64,000 bases of DNA from Methylocystis bryophila (GCF_027925445.1 NZ_AP027149.1:2170001-2234000), one strand, 5' to 3'. Positions 14,963-24,208 are shown, counted from the stretch's first letter. Program-made: numbers and translations. Notes: generated by a model not told the origin, from the sequence alone.

Positions 14963-16456
14963 TCAGTAATTGTAAGCGCGCTCGCCGTGATCGGTGATGT
15001 CGAGGCCCTCTCGCTCCTGATCGGGCGCCGGGCGCAGGCCGATGACGAGATCGACGACCTTATAGAGGATCGCCGAGCCCACGCCCGACCAGATCAGCGT
15101 CGCGACGACGGCGGTGACCTGCGCGATCATCTGCGCCACGAGGTCGTATTTGCCGGCGTAGCTCTCGGCGATGTTCGTATAGTCGGTGATGCCGACGCCG
15201 CCCAGCGCGGGGCTGACCAGCAGGCCCGTCGCCAGCGCGCCGGTGATCCCGCCGATGCAATGCACGCCGAACACGTCGAGCGCGTCGTCATAGCCGATGG
15301 CGTTCTTCACCTTCGAGACGAAGAACAGGCAGATCGGCGAGACGATGAAGCCCAGCGCCAGCGAGCCGATCGGACCCGCAAAGCCCGAGGCCGGCGTCAC
15401 CGCAACAAGGCCCGCCACCGCGCCCGAGATCAGGCCCAAAAGCGAGGGCTTGCCCTTCGTCGCCCATTCCGTCAGCAGCCAGGAAAGCGCCGCCGCCGCG
15501 GTCGCCACCATCGTGTTGACGAAGGCCAGCGCCGTCGTGCCGTTCGCCTCGAGGTTGGAGCCCGCGTTGAAGCCGAACCAGCCGACCCACAGCAGCGAGG
15601 CGCCGACCATCGACAGCGTCAGCGAATGCGGCGGCAGCGCTTCCTTGCCATAACCGATGCGCTTGCCGACCATGATCGCGCCGACAAGGCCCGCGATGCC
15701 CGCGTTGATGTGAACGACCGTGCCGCCGGCGAAGTCCAGCGCGCCCACGCCCTTCATCCACGGAGCCAGGCCGCCCGCGAGCCAGCCGACCGAGGAGGTC
15801 GCCGCGTCGATCTTGGCCTGCGCCGCCTGCTTCGCCGCATCCGTCGTCGCCGCCGCCAGCTCCGCCGCCGCATCGACGATCGCATTCGGATCGGCAACCG
15901 CCCACACCCAATGCGCGATCGGGAAATAGATCACCGTCACCCACAGCAGGATGAAGACGAACACCGCCGAGAACTTCATGCGCTCCGCAAAGGCGCCGAT
16001 GATGAGCGCCGGCGTGATCATCGCGAAGGTCATCTGGAACACGAAATAAGCGTATTCCGGAATGACATGGCCCGGCGTGAAGGTCGGCGACACGGCGTTC
16101 GCGTCGACGCCCTTGAGAAACACCTTGCCCAGCCCGCCGATGACCGCGTTGAGCGCGCCGCCGTCGCCGAAGGCGAGCGAATAGCCGTAAAGCGTCCACA
16201 GCACGCCCACGAGCGCCACGATCGTGAAGGTCTGCGTGAGGATCGAGGCCATGTTCTTGATGCGGACGAGGCCGCCGTAAAACAGCGCCAGGCCGGGAAT
16301 CGACATCATCAACACCAAGGCGCTCGACGTCAGCATCCAGGCCGTGTCGCCCGGATTAGGCGTCGGCGAACCGGCTAACGCCGGAGACGCAGCGGCGAGG
16401 AATGCGGCAGAGACGATCGCGGCCTTATGCAGTCCGCGAGGGAGGCGAGAACTCAT
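14963..16456 (-). CDS. amtB: Ammonium transporter
   Basis: A 497-residue Amt/MEP/Rh channel. The signal sequence 'AAIVSAAFLAAASPALAG' is followed by 11 membrane segments. 'DTAWMLTSSALVLMMSIPGLALFYGGLVR' is the first, 'AGGTVVHINAGIAG' carries the first pore His and 'DVFGVHCIGGITGAL' the second. The ATG at 16456 has CAGGAG 7 bases upstream; the frame remains open to a TTG at 16495 overlapping glnK, which lacks such a site. It brings ammonium into the cell and is blocked by GlnK. It forms an operon with glnK. A long insert rich in Ala (residues near 195-215) lies in a loop. Confidence 0.95.
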   Translation of the reverse strand: MSSRLPRGLHKAAIVSAAFLAAASPALAGSPTPNPGDTAWMLTSSALVLMMSIPGLALFYGGLVRIKNMASILTQTFTIVALVGVLWTLYGYSLAFGDGGALNAVIGGLGKVFLKGVDANAVSPTFTPGHVIPEYAYFVFQMTFAMITPALIIGAFAERMKFSAVFVFILLWVTVIYFPIAHWVWAVADPNAIVDAAAELAAATTDAAKQAAQAKIDAATSSVGWLAGGLAPWMKGVGALDFAGGTVVHINAGIAGLVGAIMVGKRIGYGKEALPPHSLTLSMVGASLLWVGWFGFNAGSNLEANGTTALAFVNTMVATAAAALSWLLTEWATKGKPSLLGLISGAVAGLVAVTPASGFAGPIGSLALGFIVSPICLFFVSKVKNAIGYDDALDVFGVHCIGGITGALATGLLVSPALGGVGITDYTNIAESYAGKYDLVAQMIAQVTAVVATLIWSGVGSAILYKVVDLVIGLRPAPDQEREGLDITDHGERAYNY

Positions 16457-16491
16457 CTGTTGCTCCTGATGACCTTTTTTGAGGTGGGCAA

Positions 16492-16830
16492 TCAAAGTGC
16501 GTCGGCGTCTTTTTCACCGGTGCGGATGCGAAGGGTCTGCTCTATCGGCAGGACGAAGATCTTGCCGTCGCCGATCTGGCCCGTGCGGGTGGCGTTCTGA
16601 ATGACTTCCACCGCCTTGGCCGTCAGCTCTGCGGGCACGGCGACCTCGACTTTGATTTTCGGCAGAAAATTCACGACATATTCGGCGCCGCGATACACTT
16701 CGGTGTGTCCTTTCTGCCGCCCATATCCCTTGACCTCCGTGACGGTGAGGCCGTTGACGCCGATCGCCGTCAACGCGTCCCGTACGTCATCCAGCTTGAA
16801 AGGCTTGATGATCGCGATGATGAGCTTCAT
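16492..16830 (-). CDS. glnK: PII signal-transduction protein GlnK
   Basis: A 112-residue canonical PII. 'MKLIIAIIKPFKLDDVRDAL' opens it, the T-loop 'GYGRQKGHTEVYRGAEYVV' has Tyr51, then 'TGQIGDGKIFV' and 'RIRTGEKDADAL'. It senses 2-oxoglutarate and ATP/ADP, is uridylylated under nitrogen limitation and plugs AmtB when nitrogen is plentiful. It is the first gene of the glnK-amtB operon; amtB starts 35 bp downstream. I found no convincing sigma-54 site upstream, only a weak TGGCAT-like element near 16925. Confidence 0.95.
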   Translation of the reverse strand: MKLIIAIIKPFKLDDVRDALTAIGVNGLTVTEVKGYGRQKGHTEVYRGAEYVVNFLPKIKVEVAVPAELTAKAVEVIQNATRTGQIGDGKIFVLPIEQTLRIRTGEKDADAL

Positions 16831-17249
16831 TCGATGTTCCTATCGTGACGTCGCGCCAGCGCTCTGCTCAATGGCGCGGCGCAGCGCCGGCCGCCGGGGC
16901 TGTGCCCTTTCAACCAAATGTTATGCCATAGAGAAGAGGAGGCGCTCTCCCGGAAAATACGTTATAAATCAATAAGCTAGTGGAGAGTCGTGGGCGGGTC
17001 CTGGCGCCCCCGGATGGGAGACTGCGGCGCCTAAATATTCATCTATCGCTCATTAAATAGGCTGCGCGGCCGGCTGATTGCAGGCAATCCAGTCGCTGTT
17101 TGTGCAGTCCATGCCGGTTTCCACTTTTTCGCAATCGCGCTCTAAAGGAAGTCTGCGATTTTTCGATTGCGTCGGCTCGAAAGTCTTGGATATGCGTGGA
17201 TTGGCGGTTGCCGAGCGAAAAAATCCTGCATGTCGCGAAGGAGAAGGTG
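16831..17249. other. Intergenic region upstream of glnK and the EF-hand gene
   Basis: A 419-bp gap between divergent genes. It should hold both promoters. An A/T-rich patch lies at 16955-16980. No RNA gene or further coding region is recognisable. Confidence 0.5.
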
Positions 17250-17765
17250 ATGAGAAGATTGATCTTATTGTTCGCCCTCGCGGGAGTTCTCGCGCCCGGG
17301 GCCTCGCTCGCCCAGCAGAGCGACGACCTTCTGGTCTCGACGGCGCGCGATTGGGGCGGAGAGGGCGGCGCCTACACCTGCGAGCAATGGCGCGCTTACA
17401 TGGCCAGGCTCTATCGTCTCGCCGACCCCAAGAAGCGCGGCTATATCGACGAGAAGAGCTTTGCGATCATCCCCAGGACGAGCTCGGTTTTCGCCTCGGC
17501 GACTTTCGATTACTTCGACCAGGCCGGCAAAGGCCGCGTGACTCGTGAGGAGTTTCTGGAGTTCCAAAGCCCCTTCTTCGCGCGCTTCGACAAGAAGCAC
17601 AGCTGCCGCGTGACCAATGACGAGTTGCGCGCCGCCACCGGTCCGGCACCGCAAAAGGAGGAGAAGCCGCAGCAGATCGGCGGCCATCACGGATTTGGCG
17701 GGGGTGCAGGGGCCGGCGGCCTCGGCGGCGGAGCGGGCGGCGGCTTTGGCGGCATGGGTCGGTGA
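17250..17765 (+). CDS. Exported EF-hand protein with Gly-rich tail
   Basis: A 171-residue protein. The signal peptide 'MRRLILLFALAGVLAPGASLAQQ' is clear, and the ATG at 17250 has AAGGAGAAGG just upstream. 'YRLADPKKRGYIDEKSF', 'FDYFDQAGKGRVTREEF' and 'FARFDKKHSCRVTNDEL' are three EF-hand-like units; the middle one (D-x-A-x-K-x-x-x-x-x-E) is best, the others are degenerate. The final 30 residues are almost all Gly and Ala. It probably binds calcium in the periplasm; the role is unknown. The frame is open to 17100, but the upstream part is unlikely to be translated. Confidence 0.75.
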   Translation: MRRLILLFALAGVLAPGASLAQQSDDLLVSTARDWGGEGGAYTCEQWRAYMARLYRLADPKKRGYIDEKSFAIIPRTSSVFASATFDYFDQAGKGRVTREEFLEFQSPFFARFDKKHSCRVTNDELRAATGPAPQKEEKPQQIGGHHGFGGGAGAGGLGGGAGGGFGGMGR

Positions 17766-18427
17766 CGGCTGGACGTCCGCTTTCGCGCCGGGAACGCGTC
17801 GCGAACGTGCTTCCGTCGCTGATTCGGACGCGATCCGTTCGGCTTAGAGCCCAAGGGCTAAGAGTCGCGCAAGGTGAAGCGAAAGCGCCGCGCCATAATC
17901 GGATCGCCGGCTTAACCTTGTCAGGCGCCTGTCGAGCGCCTCGCGCCTGTGCCGGGAGGCAGGCATGAGGCCCGCGACGCTTTGGCGCAGGCTCCCGTTC
18001 CTTTTTGGGAACTGGCGCGAGAGACGAATTTATCAACATAATCAATAGGATGTCTCAGCAAAATATTGCTTCCTCGTCGCGGCGGTCGACATTGACAAAA
18101 GCCGACTGCGGAGTCTCACCTGATTCCCGAGATTCCCCGTCGTCAAGAGACGGCTTGCCAACAGCTAGTGGCCCTCGGCATTCGTGCCGCCACATCTGGG
18201 CGAACAGAGCGCGATTCTGGTCCCTCGTCCGATTCGGGCGTGATTTGTTCCCATTGCGTTCGGATTGTGAATGTCGCGCGCCGGAGGGTTTCATTTTGGG
18301 GCAGCGGGCGCCACGGGGTCTCCGCAAATGTTAAGAGGGCAGGGCCGTTTCGAGTGATCGCTTCGCTCTTCGGGTGGCGCCGGGCTCGCAAAAGGGCCCT
18401 ATGACAACGCCGCGAAAGGACTCACAA
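17766..18427. other. 662-bp gap without a recognisable gene
   Basis: Several short open frames occur on both strands but none has a ribosome site or protein-like composition. A GTTCC...GGAAC hairpin lies at 17996-18013. No RNA family is recognised. Confidence 0.4.
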
Positions 18428-19618
18428 ATGTCTCGAGATCTCGGCGCCTTCAGCGCCACGCTCGACTTGAGCCTCGGTGCGGCCGGCCCGCTTGCTGGGC
18501 TGGCCTTCGTCGTCAAGGAGAACATCGACGTCGAAGGCCTCGTCTCGACCAACGGCCATCCTGAGTTCGCTGCAAGCCACATGGCCGCGCGCGCAAACGC
18601 GCCGGTCGTCGAGGCCCTGCTCGCCGCGGGCGCGACGCTCGTCGGCAAGACTCACATGGACGAGATGGCCTATAGCCTGATGGGCGCGAACGCCCATTAC
18701 GGGACGCCTGTCAATGGGCGCGCGCCGGACCGCCATCCCGGCGGCTCGTCCTCGGGCTCGGCGGCCGTCGTCGCGGCGGGGCTCGCGGACTTCGCCCTCG
18801 GCACAGACACCGCGGGCTCCTGTCGCGCGCCGGCGTCGTTTTGCGGGGTTTTTGGCTTTCGCCCGAGCCATGACGCGCTGTCGCTTGCGGGCATCGTGCC
18901 GCTCGCGCCAAGCTTCGACGTCGTCGGCTTTTTCGCGCGCGACGCCGCGACGCTGGCAAAGGTCGGCGACATCCTCTTGCCTCAGGACCCAGACCGCCGC
19001 CCGCTTGCGCAGGGGTTGGTTCTTGCCGACGTCTTCGCGGACTGTCCGCAGGCGGAGGGCGCGCGCTTCGTCGCCGCGATGACAGCGCTCGCGCCCGAGC
19101 TCCCGATGCGCGAGGTTGCGCTCGATGCGTCTTTCTGGCCGCAGGCGCTCACGCATTTCCGCAACTATCAAGCCTTTGAGGCCTGGCGCTCGCATGGCGC
19201 CTGGATCGAGCAGCGTCGCCCAGGCTTCGGACCCGGCATCGGCGAGCGTTTCGCTTACGCGGCGACGGTGACGCAAGCGCAAAGGTTAGAGGCGGAAGCC
19301 TTTCGCGAGGAGGCGCGCCCCAAGATCGAAGCGCTCCTCGGGGAAGACGGGCTTCTTGTCCTGCCGACGACGCCCTTCTTCGCGCCCCGCCTCGACGAGA
19401 GCGCGGAAGCGCTCGACGCCAAGCGTTATCAGATGTTTCGGCTCTTCCTGATCGCGAGCTTCTTTGGTCTGCCGCAGGTGAGCCTGCCGCTCGCCTCAGA
19501 CCCGCCGCTCGGCCTCTCGCTCATCGGAAGGCGTGGGACGGACCGGGCGCTTTTGGCGCTGGCGTCCGGGCTGGCGCCGCGAGTTTGCGGGCTGGCTGAA
19601 GCGGGCCCTTCGTTCTGA
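18428..19618 (+). CDS. Amidase-signature enzyme
   Basis: A 396-residue member of the amidase-signature family. The Ser-cisSer-Lys triad is in view: 'FVVKENIDVEG' has the Lys near residue 28, 'GGSSSGSAAVVAAG' the cis-Ser region near 105 and 'DTAGSCRAPASFCGVFGFRPS' the nucleophile Ser near 132. The compact size and N-terminus resemble AtzF/allophanate-hydrolase-like or plant-type amidases. It hydrolyses an amide to acid and ammonia; the substrate is not predictable. The ATG at 18428 has GAAAGGA 7 bases upstream, better than the ATG at 18401. It stands alone. Confidence 0.88.
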   Translation: MSRDLGAFSATLDLSLGAAGPLAGLAFVVKENIDVEGLVSTNGHPEFAASHMAARANAPVVEALLAAGATLVGKTHMDEMAYSLMGANAHYGTPVNGRAPDRHPGGSSSGSAAVVAAGLADFALGTDTAGSCRAPASFCGVFGFRPSHDALSLAGIVPLAPSFDVVGFFARDAATLAKVGDILLPQDPDRRPLAQGLVLADVFADCPQAEGARFVAAMTALAPELPMREVALDASFWPQALTHFRNYQAFEAWRSHGAWIEQRRPGFGPGIGERFAYAATVTQAQRLEAEAFREEARPKIEALLGEDGLLVLPTTPFFAPRLDESAEALDAKRYQMFRLFLIASFFGLPQVSLPLASDPPLGLSLIGRRGTDRALLALASGLAPRVCGLAEAGPSF

Positions 19619-20005
19619 GCTACCCGTTAAAATCTGACGTTTGGAGCCGCTTGAGACATCGAGGTCTGGTGCGCGCCGGTCGCTTTCGCGAAGGCTAGAG
19701 AAGCGCCATTTTTGAGCCTTCCCTAGGAACGCTAGGCTATTAGGTTTACCCGCCTCAATGGACGCAGACTGAAAAACGCGCTCCGCCGTCCTACGCAGGA
19801 CTGCAGCAGGAAACGAGCATTAACGCGTCTGAATCAGGGTGCCTGCTTTGCCCGGCCACAACTTGAAAAAAGCTTGGGGGCTGAGAGCGCTGCGCTCGTG
19901 CCCGCAGGCTACGGAAAAGCCGCATTATGTATGGGGACTTACGCGGCTTGCAGCATATCCGAAAGTGAGAGCATGATAGGCCCTACTCTTACGAGGAGGC
20001 GGTTT
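19619..20005. other. Intergenic region before the AT-rich island
   Basis: A 387-bp gap. The base composition changes to AT-richer DNA near its right end, marking the left edge of the island. No RNA gene or repeat of the window families is seen. Confidence 0.4.
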
Positions 20006-21043
20006 ATGCCCAACGATCAAGGCAGGAAGCAAGGAGGGGTAAAGTTTCTCGGGACCACAAGCGCGCCATTCATAAATATTAATCTATCGAAACTGGGTTA
20101 TCCGGGCAGTAAGAGCGAGTTGCATGTTTTAGCACAAGCGCCGGGAGAGCATCGTACAGACAGCGAGCGACTGTACGATACCTCGAAGCGTCAATTCGTG
20201 GTGTCAGCGAGATTATCAAAAGCGCCCATTGGGGGTGACACCATAAAGGGCGATTTTACGGAACAGGATGGCAATTCATATTTTTTATTGGCACATCAAG
20301 CCATGCGTGTCGCATTGGCAGAGGGTGCTTTCGAAATCAGAAAGAACGCTAAAGGTGAGGTGTCCATAGCAACAATGATCTGTATAGCTAGCACCGTCGG
20401 CGAAGCAAGAAGTATATTCTTGAAGGCTACCACGCAGTTTCTTGATCATGTGGCATATATTGCTACATGTCCCGTTTATATTGTATCGCTTCGGATCGAA
20501 GATGTGATAAATATGCATGTAGCTATTGAATTTTTTCAACCTTATGGATCATCACTGATCAACGAAACCGCGTCGTTCCTGCCATTGCCACTTAAGCCAG
20601 CATACGCCTTGTATCGCGAAGGAATCTCTTCCAACAGTGAGTTGTATAAGTTTCTTTGCCTCTATAAGATACTTGATCGGTATTTTTCAAAGCTTAAACC
20701 AGCTCTGTACAAAGCCTTTCTCCGGGCAGGCGCTGACTCCCCGAAGGCAAAGGACTTGGTTCCTGAGCACCAAGAACTTCCGCAGAGTGTGCGACCGTAC
20801 GTAGGAAAATCGATCAAGTCCTTCATGGATGAAATTCTCACACCGAAATTTCGAGACGTGGTTGCGCATTTTCAAAAAGAAGGAGAAAGCCCATTGGTTA
20901 CTAGTGACCCGGATAATCTTGCGCGCTATGAGGAAATTCTTCTGTCTTCAGAGCTTTGTGCTCGCACAGTCATCAAGAATTATGAGGAGGCCTTTCGAGT
21001 GGCGCAGGCAAAGGGAGTAGATTTGACGTCATTGACGGCGTAA
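20006..21043 (+). CDS. MauJ-like/HEPN-like protein of unknown function
   Basis: A 345-residue soluble protein. The start follows GAGGAGG with a 6-base gap. From memory the layout ('FININLSKLGYPGS', 'YALYREGISSNSELYKFLCLYKILDRYF') resembles proteins labelled MauJ in databases. The late segment 'FRDVVAHF' (Arg283, His288) has the R-x4-H pattern of HEPN RNase-like domains, within a helical region, so an RNA-directed conflict role is a possibility. The gene is clearly AT-richer than its neighbours, has no mau genes near it and is followed by a decayed nuclease-like gene, all pointing to horizontal transfer. The function is unknown; the HEPN link is inference. Confidence 0.6.
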   Translation: MPNDQGRKQGGVKFLGTTSAPFININLSKLGYPGSKSELHVLAQAPGEHRTDSERLYDTSKRQFVVSARLSKAPIGGDTIKGDFTEQDGNSYFLLAHQAMRVALAEGAFEIRKNAKGEVSIATMICIASTVGEARSIFLKATTQFLDHVAYIATCPVYIVSLRIEDVINMHVAIEFFQPYGSSLINETASFLPLPLKPAYALYREGISSNSELYKFLCLYKILDRYFSKLKPALYKAFLRAGADSPKAKDLVPEHQELPQSVRPYVGKSIKSFMDEILTPKFRDVVAHFQKEGESPLVTSDPDNLARYEEILLSSELCARTVIKNYEEAFRVAQAKGVDLTSLTA

Positions 21044-21106
21044 CCGGCATAGAGAAAACCTTATAATATCTAGACTTAGTGATACTCTGGTATAAGGAAT
21101 TCGTCC

Positions 21107-21960
21107 ATGGTGAAGCGCGCAACGCGCAACGCAAGCCAAGTCTTCCTAAGTGTCCTGATTCAGGCGGAACAGCGTTTGGCGTTGGATGCGGAGCAGGCGG
21201 CCAACTTCGAGCACAAACTCGTTCGCGGCGATGAACGAGCGGCGGCTCTCGCCAGTTTCTTAACGCCCCACCTGCCCCGTGTTTTCGCAATCTGAAAAGG
21301 TGAAGCGCGTGACTGCTACGACCACGTCACCGGCCAATTGGATCTCTTGATCTATGATCAGTCGACAGCAGCGCCGATTCATACGGCCGGCGAAAATCTA
21401 ATCGTCCCCGCTGAAGCCTTATACTCCGTGGTTGAGGTAAAGTCTGTCTTGTCGCAAGCCGAGCTCGATATTTGCCTGGGCGCGGCTCAGAAGATTAGAT
21501 CGCTGCGACCGTTCAAAAAGCAATTCATCGCCTCCCCCACGGAGGGTCAAGTCGAGAAGGATCACTATCTCTGCCCATATTATATATTCTCCTATACATA
21601 AAACTTGGGTAAGAGAGGATAGGCTACAAAAAAATATCAACGACTGATCGATCTGGCGAAATATATAAACTGTACACCCGATGTTGTTGATTAAGTTGTT
21701 GTAATATACCGTGGTATCATTCGCCCGCAGGTAGGAGAAGCTCTTCTGAAAGAGGATTCGCGTAGCTTGTTTCTTGAGTTGTACATTGGTTTGATGAATT
21801 TTCTCATGAGGGAGCGCAGTTCGGCTGACCGTGCACAGCCACCGCTTTGGACCCTCGTCTCCGGAAGGAGTCACGACAATACAGGAGCGAAAATCGCAGC
21901 CATCTGGGGCGACTTCCTCCAAAAGCGACTTGAATTATGGAGATATAAGCCACTTGTGAT
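21107..21960 (+). pseudogene. Decayed DUF6602-like (nuclease-fold) gene
   Basis: The reading frame starts at an ATG with AAGGA upstream and codes for a helical N-terminus 'SVLIQAEQRLALDAEQAANF'. An in-frame TGA at 21293 interrupts 'PRVFAI-stop-KGEARDC'; GGA to TGA would explain it. The same frame continues with 'GQLDLLIYDQS' and 'YSVVEVKSVLSQAEL', which fit the D...ExK core of DUF6602-type nuclease-like proteins. Further stops and frame changes follow at 21599 and 21702, with homologous-looking pieces ('RLIDLAKYINCTPDVVD', 'GAKIAAIWGDFLQ') in another frame. The gene is inactive. The family call is moderate. Confidence 0.55.
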
Positions 21961-22228
21961 TATGACTCTCTATATTGGTAAGTCGACCGGACTTTCTTCC
22001 ATCGAAGTGGAACTTGGGTGTTTCGCATGTGTCGGCAAATCGCCACGGACCGCGAGGAAGGACATGCCATCCGTCGGGCCATTGCTTTTCTGGTCCGAAG
22101 CCGACCCCGAGCCCCGCGTGCACGTCGTTCGGCTGCAACAACGCTGCGTTGATAAGCTTGAATCTGGGGTTGATTTGATACGGCGCGCCGACGAAGTAGA
22201 ATTCCCTTTCCGCCATATCTGTCCCCAC
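21935..22228 (-). CDS. Hypothetical 97-residue protein, possibly a fragment
   Basis: The open frame begins 'MGTDMAEREFYFVGAPYQI' and has a plausible composition (aromatic and Pro-rich) but no family I recognise. It overlaps the tail of the decayed gene on the other strand. It may be the start of a gene cut off by a deletion. Both the reading direction and the coding status are uncertain. The following gap 22229-22468 shows no gene. Confidence 0.3.
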   Translation of the reverse strand: MGTDMAEREFYFVGAPYQINPRFKLINAALLQPNDVHAGLGVGFGPEKQWPDGWHVLPRGPWRFADTCETPKFHFDGRKSGRLTNIESHNHKWLISP

Positions 22229-22468
22229 TTTGATGGGCGCTGAGCCAGCCTTAAATTTCAGCTCGGTTCAAGTCGGATTTCCGGGTTTCGACCTCCAGTT
22301 TTGACGACTCACGCCCCGAATTTTCGGGCCCGGTTTGGATGCAGACTGAACAATTCTATGCCGCCGGCGGTACGGGCGACGTTCGCGGCTCTTCGACCAT
22401 GAGGCGTCGACCGAGAAGGGCCGCTAAGGGTCAAAAAACGACCTTTGAAAATGCTGCTCGCCTTGTGC

Positions 22469-23143
22469 TCAAGAGCCGCGCGAAGCCAAGCATTCGATGT
22501 ACCCGCTGAGCACGACGCAGGCAATGAGAAACCTTTTGCCCGCAAGCTCGATGGCCCGCCATTCGCCAACCAGGAGACGAGGCTCGGTTCCCCCATCGAC
22601 AACGCGGAAATCGACATCGACCGCGATCGCCGCGGGCTCGCGCGTAAAACCCGTGCCCAGCGCCTTGAGATAGGCTTCCTTCGCGGTCCAGAGCCGCAGA
22701 AAGCCCTCGCCCTGAGCGCTAGCCGGCAGCGCGCGAAGAAGCGCCGCCTCGCGCGCATGCAGCGCGCTCCAGACGGGCTCCGTCCCGGGCTCGAGCGGCT
22801 CGATGTCGACTCCGACAGGGCTCGACGCGATCGCAATCGCGCAAAAATCCGAGCGGCCTGAGACAGAGAGATAAAGTCCCGCCTCGGGACGCAGCAGGCG
22901 CGGTGCGCCCCTTTGATCGTGACCGACCTCGACCTCGGCGGGGGCGACGGCCAGCCGTTCCGCCACAACGCGCCGGGTCGCGGCGCGACGGCGCAGGAAG
23001 GCCTCGCGCGTCGGGCCTTTCGGCGCCTCCGTCAGATCGCGCGCGTTTAACGCGAGATCGTCCCTGTCGAGGAGGCGCGCGAAGACTTGCGCGTCCTTCG
23101 TCGCGAGGCGGAATGCCTGGCGCCTCAACGCTGACTCTCCCAC
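22469..23143 (-). CDS. 4'-phosphopantetheinyl transferase superfamily protein
   Basis: A 224-residue Sfp-type enzyme. 'VGVDIEPLEPGTEP' has the Mg-binding Asp and Glu region and 'FLRLWTAKEAYLKALGTGF' the W-(T/S)-x-K-E-(A)-x-x-K signature. It attaches the phosphopantetheine arm of CoA to a carrier protein. 'REAALLRALP' lies between them as usual. The start is unclear: a GTG at 23143 gives the normal length and an 18-bp overlap with the phosphatase gene; no strong ribosome site is visible. The frame is open further up to 23257. The target carrier is unknown. Confidence 0.85.
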   Translation of the reverse strand: MGESALRRQAFRLATKDAQVFARLLDRDDLALNARDLTEAPKGPTREAFLRRRAATRRVVAERLAVAPAEVEVGHDQRGAPRLLRPEAGLYLSVSGRSDFCAIAIASSPVGVDIEPLEPGTEPVWSALHAREAALLRALPASAQGEGFLRLWTAKEAYLKALGTGFTREPAAIAVDVDFRVVDGGTEPRLLVGEWRAIELAGKRFLIACVVLSGYIECLASRGS

Positions 23144-23604
23144 GGACGATGGAGATAGCTCTTGATGCGCTGGGCCAGCCGTTCCCGCGTCTCGCGGTAG
23201 GCGTCGAGAATCATTTCCCTCGACCCATGCGTGGCGGTCGGGTCGGGCGTCGGCCAATAGACGACCTCGGCGGCAAGATCGCGCGCAAATTCCAGCGCGC
23301 GATGATGCGCCTCGGGCGACAGCGTGACGATGAGGTCGTAATTCGCGTCCTCGAGCTCATCGAAAGTCCTCGGCCTGTGGCGAGAGATGTCCATGCCGAT
23401 CTCCGCCATCGCGGCCGCGGCGAAGCCGTTCGGCTCGCCCCGCTTTAGTCCTGCGGAGGCGAAATGGATGCTGCGTCCGAAGTAATGGCGGGCGATCGCC
23501 TCGGCCATCGGCGAGCGCACGGCGTTGAAGGTGCAGGCGAACAGCACGGACCGCGGGCGCGCGGGCGCCTTGACTGCCGGCTGGGCTCGCGGCAGATCGG
23601 CCAT
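23125..23604 (-). CDS. Low-molecular-weight protein-tyrosine-phosphatase/ArsC-like protein
   Basis: A 159-residue LMW phosphatase fold protein. The P-loop 'CTFNAVRSPMAEA' (C-x5-R-S) is near residue 26, and 'WPTPDPTATHG' near 124 carries the general-acid Asp. In many Rhizobiales this gene follows hisD and UPF0262, as it does here, separated only by a family A repeat. Either phosphotyrosine phosphatase or arsenate reductase activity is possible; the conserved housekeeping neighbourhood argues against an arsenic-specific role. Confidence 0.85.
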   Translation of the reverse strand: MADLPRAQPAVKAPARPRSVLFACTFNAVRSPMAEAIARHYFGRSIHFASAGLKRGEPNGFAAAAMAEIGMDISRHRPRTFDELEDANYDLIVTLSPEAHHRALEFARDLAAEVVYWPTPDPTATHGSREMILDAYRETRERLAQRIKSYLHRPWESQR

Positions 23605-23611
23605 TCCGCGC

Positions 23612-23728
23612 TAGCGCGTTTCCCGCTCGAACGGAATCGTTCGAGCGATAAGGAACCGCGCCAAATCAAAAGTTTGGAGCCTGTCCTGACTGGAAAACCG
23701 CTTCGCACTTTTCCGGGACATGCTCTAG
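23612..23728. repeat. Interspersed palindromic repeat, family A (inverted copy)
   Basis: Reverse-orientation copy: 'TTTGGAGC', 'TGTCCTGACTGGAAAACCGC' and 'TTTTCCGGGACATGCTCTAG' at its right end, next to the UPF0262 stop. It separates UPF0262 from the phosphatase gene. Confidence 0.8.
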
Positions 23729-24207
23729 CCCCGCCAGTGCAGCGCCGTGACCAAGGTGAATATCCGCCGCGCCGTGTCGATATCGATGTCGAGCTTGCCG
23801 GTCAGGCGCTCGAGCAGGAGTTGCGCGCCCTCATTGTGCAGCCCGCGCCGCCCCATGTCGATCGCCTCGATGCGGCTCGGCGAAGCGGTGCGGATCGCCG
23901 CGTAATAGCTTTCGCAGATCATGAAATAGTCTTTGAGAATGCGCCGGAAGGGCGTCAGCGACAATATATGCGTGACGACGGACTTGCCCTCGGCGTCGCT
24001 CACCGCGAGCACGAGCTTGGCGTCATGGAGCGAGATGTCGAGCGCATAGGGCCCACCCTCATGGCCAATGACGCCAAATCGATTGTCGTCGATCAGATCG
24101 TAGATCGCGGTCTCGCGCTCATGCTGCTGATCGGCCGTGCCGTGGCCGATCGAGTTCTCATCCAGCGTGACCCGGGTCAGGCGGCTGAGAACGCTGTCTC
24201 GCGCCAC
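23725..24207 (-). CDS. UPF0262 family protein
   Basis: A 160-residue protein of a small alphaproteobacterial family with no known function. Typical stretches are 'ENSIGHGTADQQHERETAIYDL', 'GPYALDISLHDAKLVLAV', 'LTPFRRILKDYFMICESYYAAI' and 'PSRIEAIDMGRRGLHNEGA'. The gene overlaps or abuts the end of hisD; a GTG at 24207 with GGAG 6 bases upstream gives the family length, better than the TTG at 24219. The hisD-UPF0262-phosphatase order is conserved in the group and suggests one operon. Confidence 0.9.
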   Translation of the reverse strand: MARDSVLSRLTRVTLDENSIGHGTADQQHERETAIYDLIDDNRFGVIGHEGGPYALDISLHDAKLVLAVSDAEGKSVVTHILSLTPFRRILKDYFMICESYYAAIRTASPSRIEAIDMGRRGLHNEGAQLLLERLTGKLDIDIDTARRIFTLVTALHWRG

Positions 24208-24208
24208 A

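Noticed and set aside
14987..16378. Plus-strand open frame opposite amtB
   Set aside because: Arg/Asp-rich shadow of the membrane protein gene.
16915..16945. Sigma-54 promoter for glnK
   Set aside because: A TGGCAT-like -24 element is present, but the GC at -12 is missing at the right spacing.
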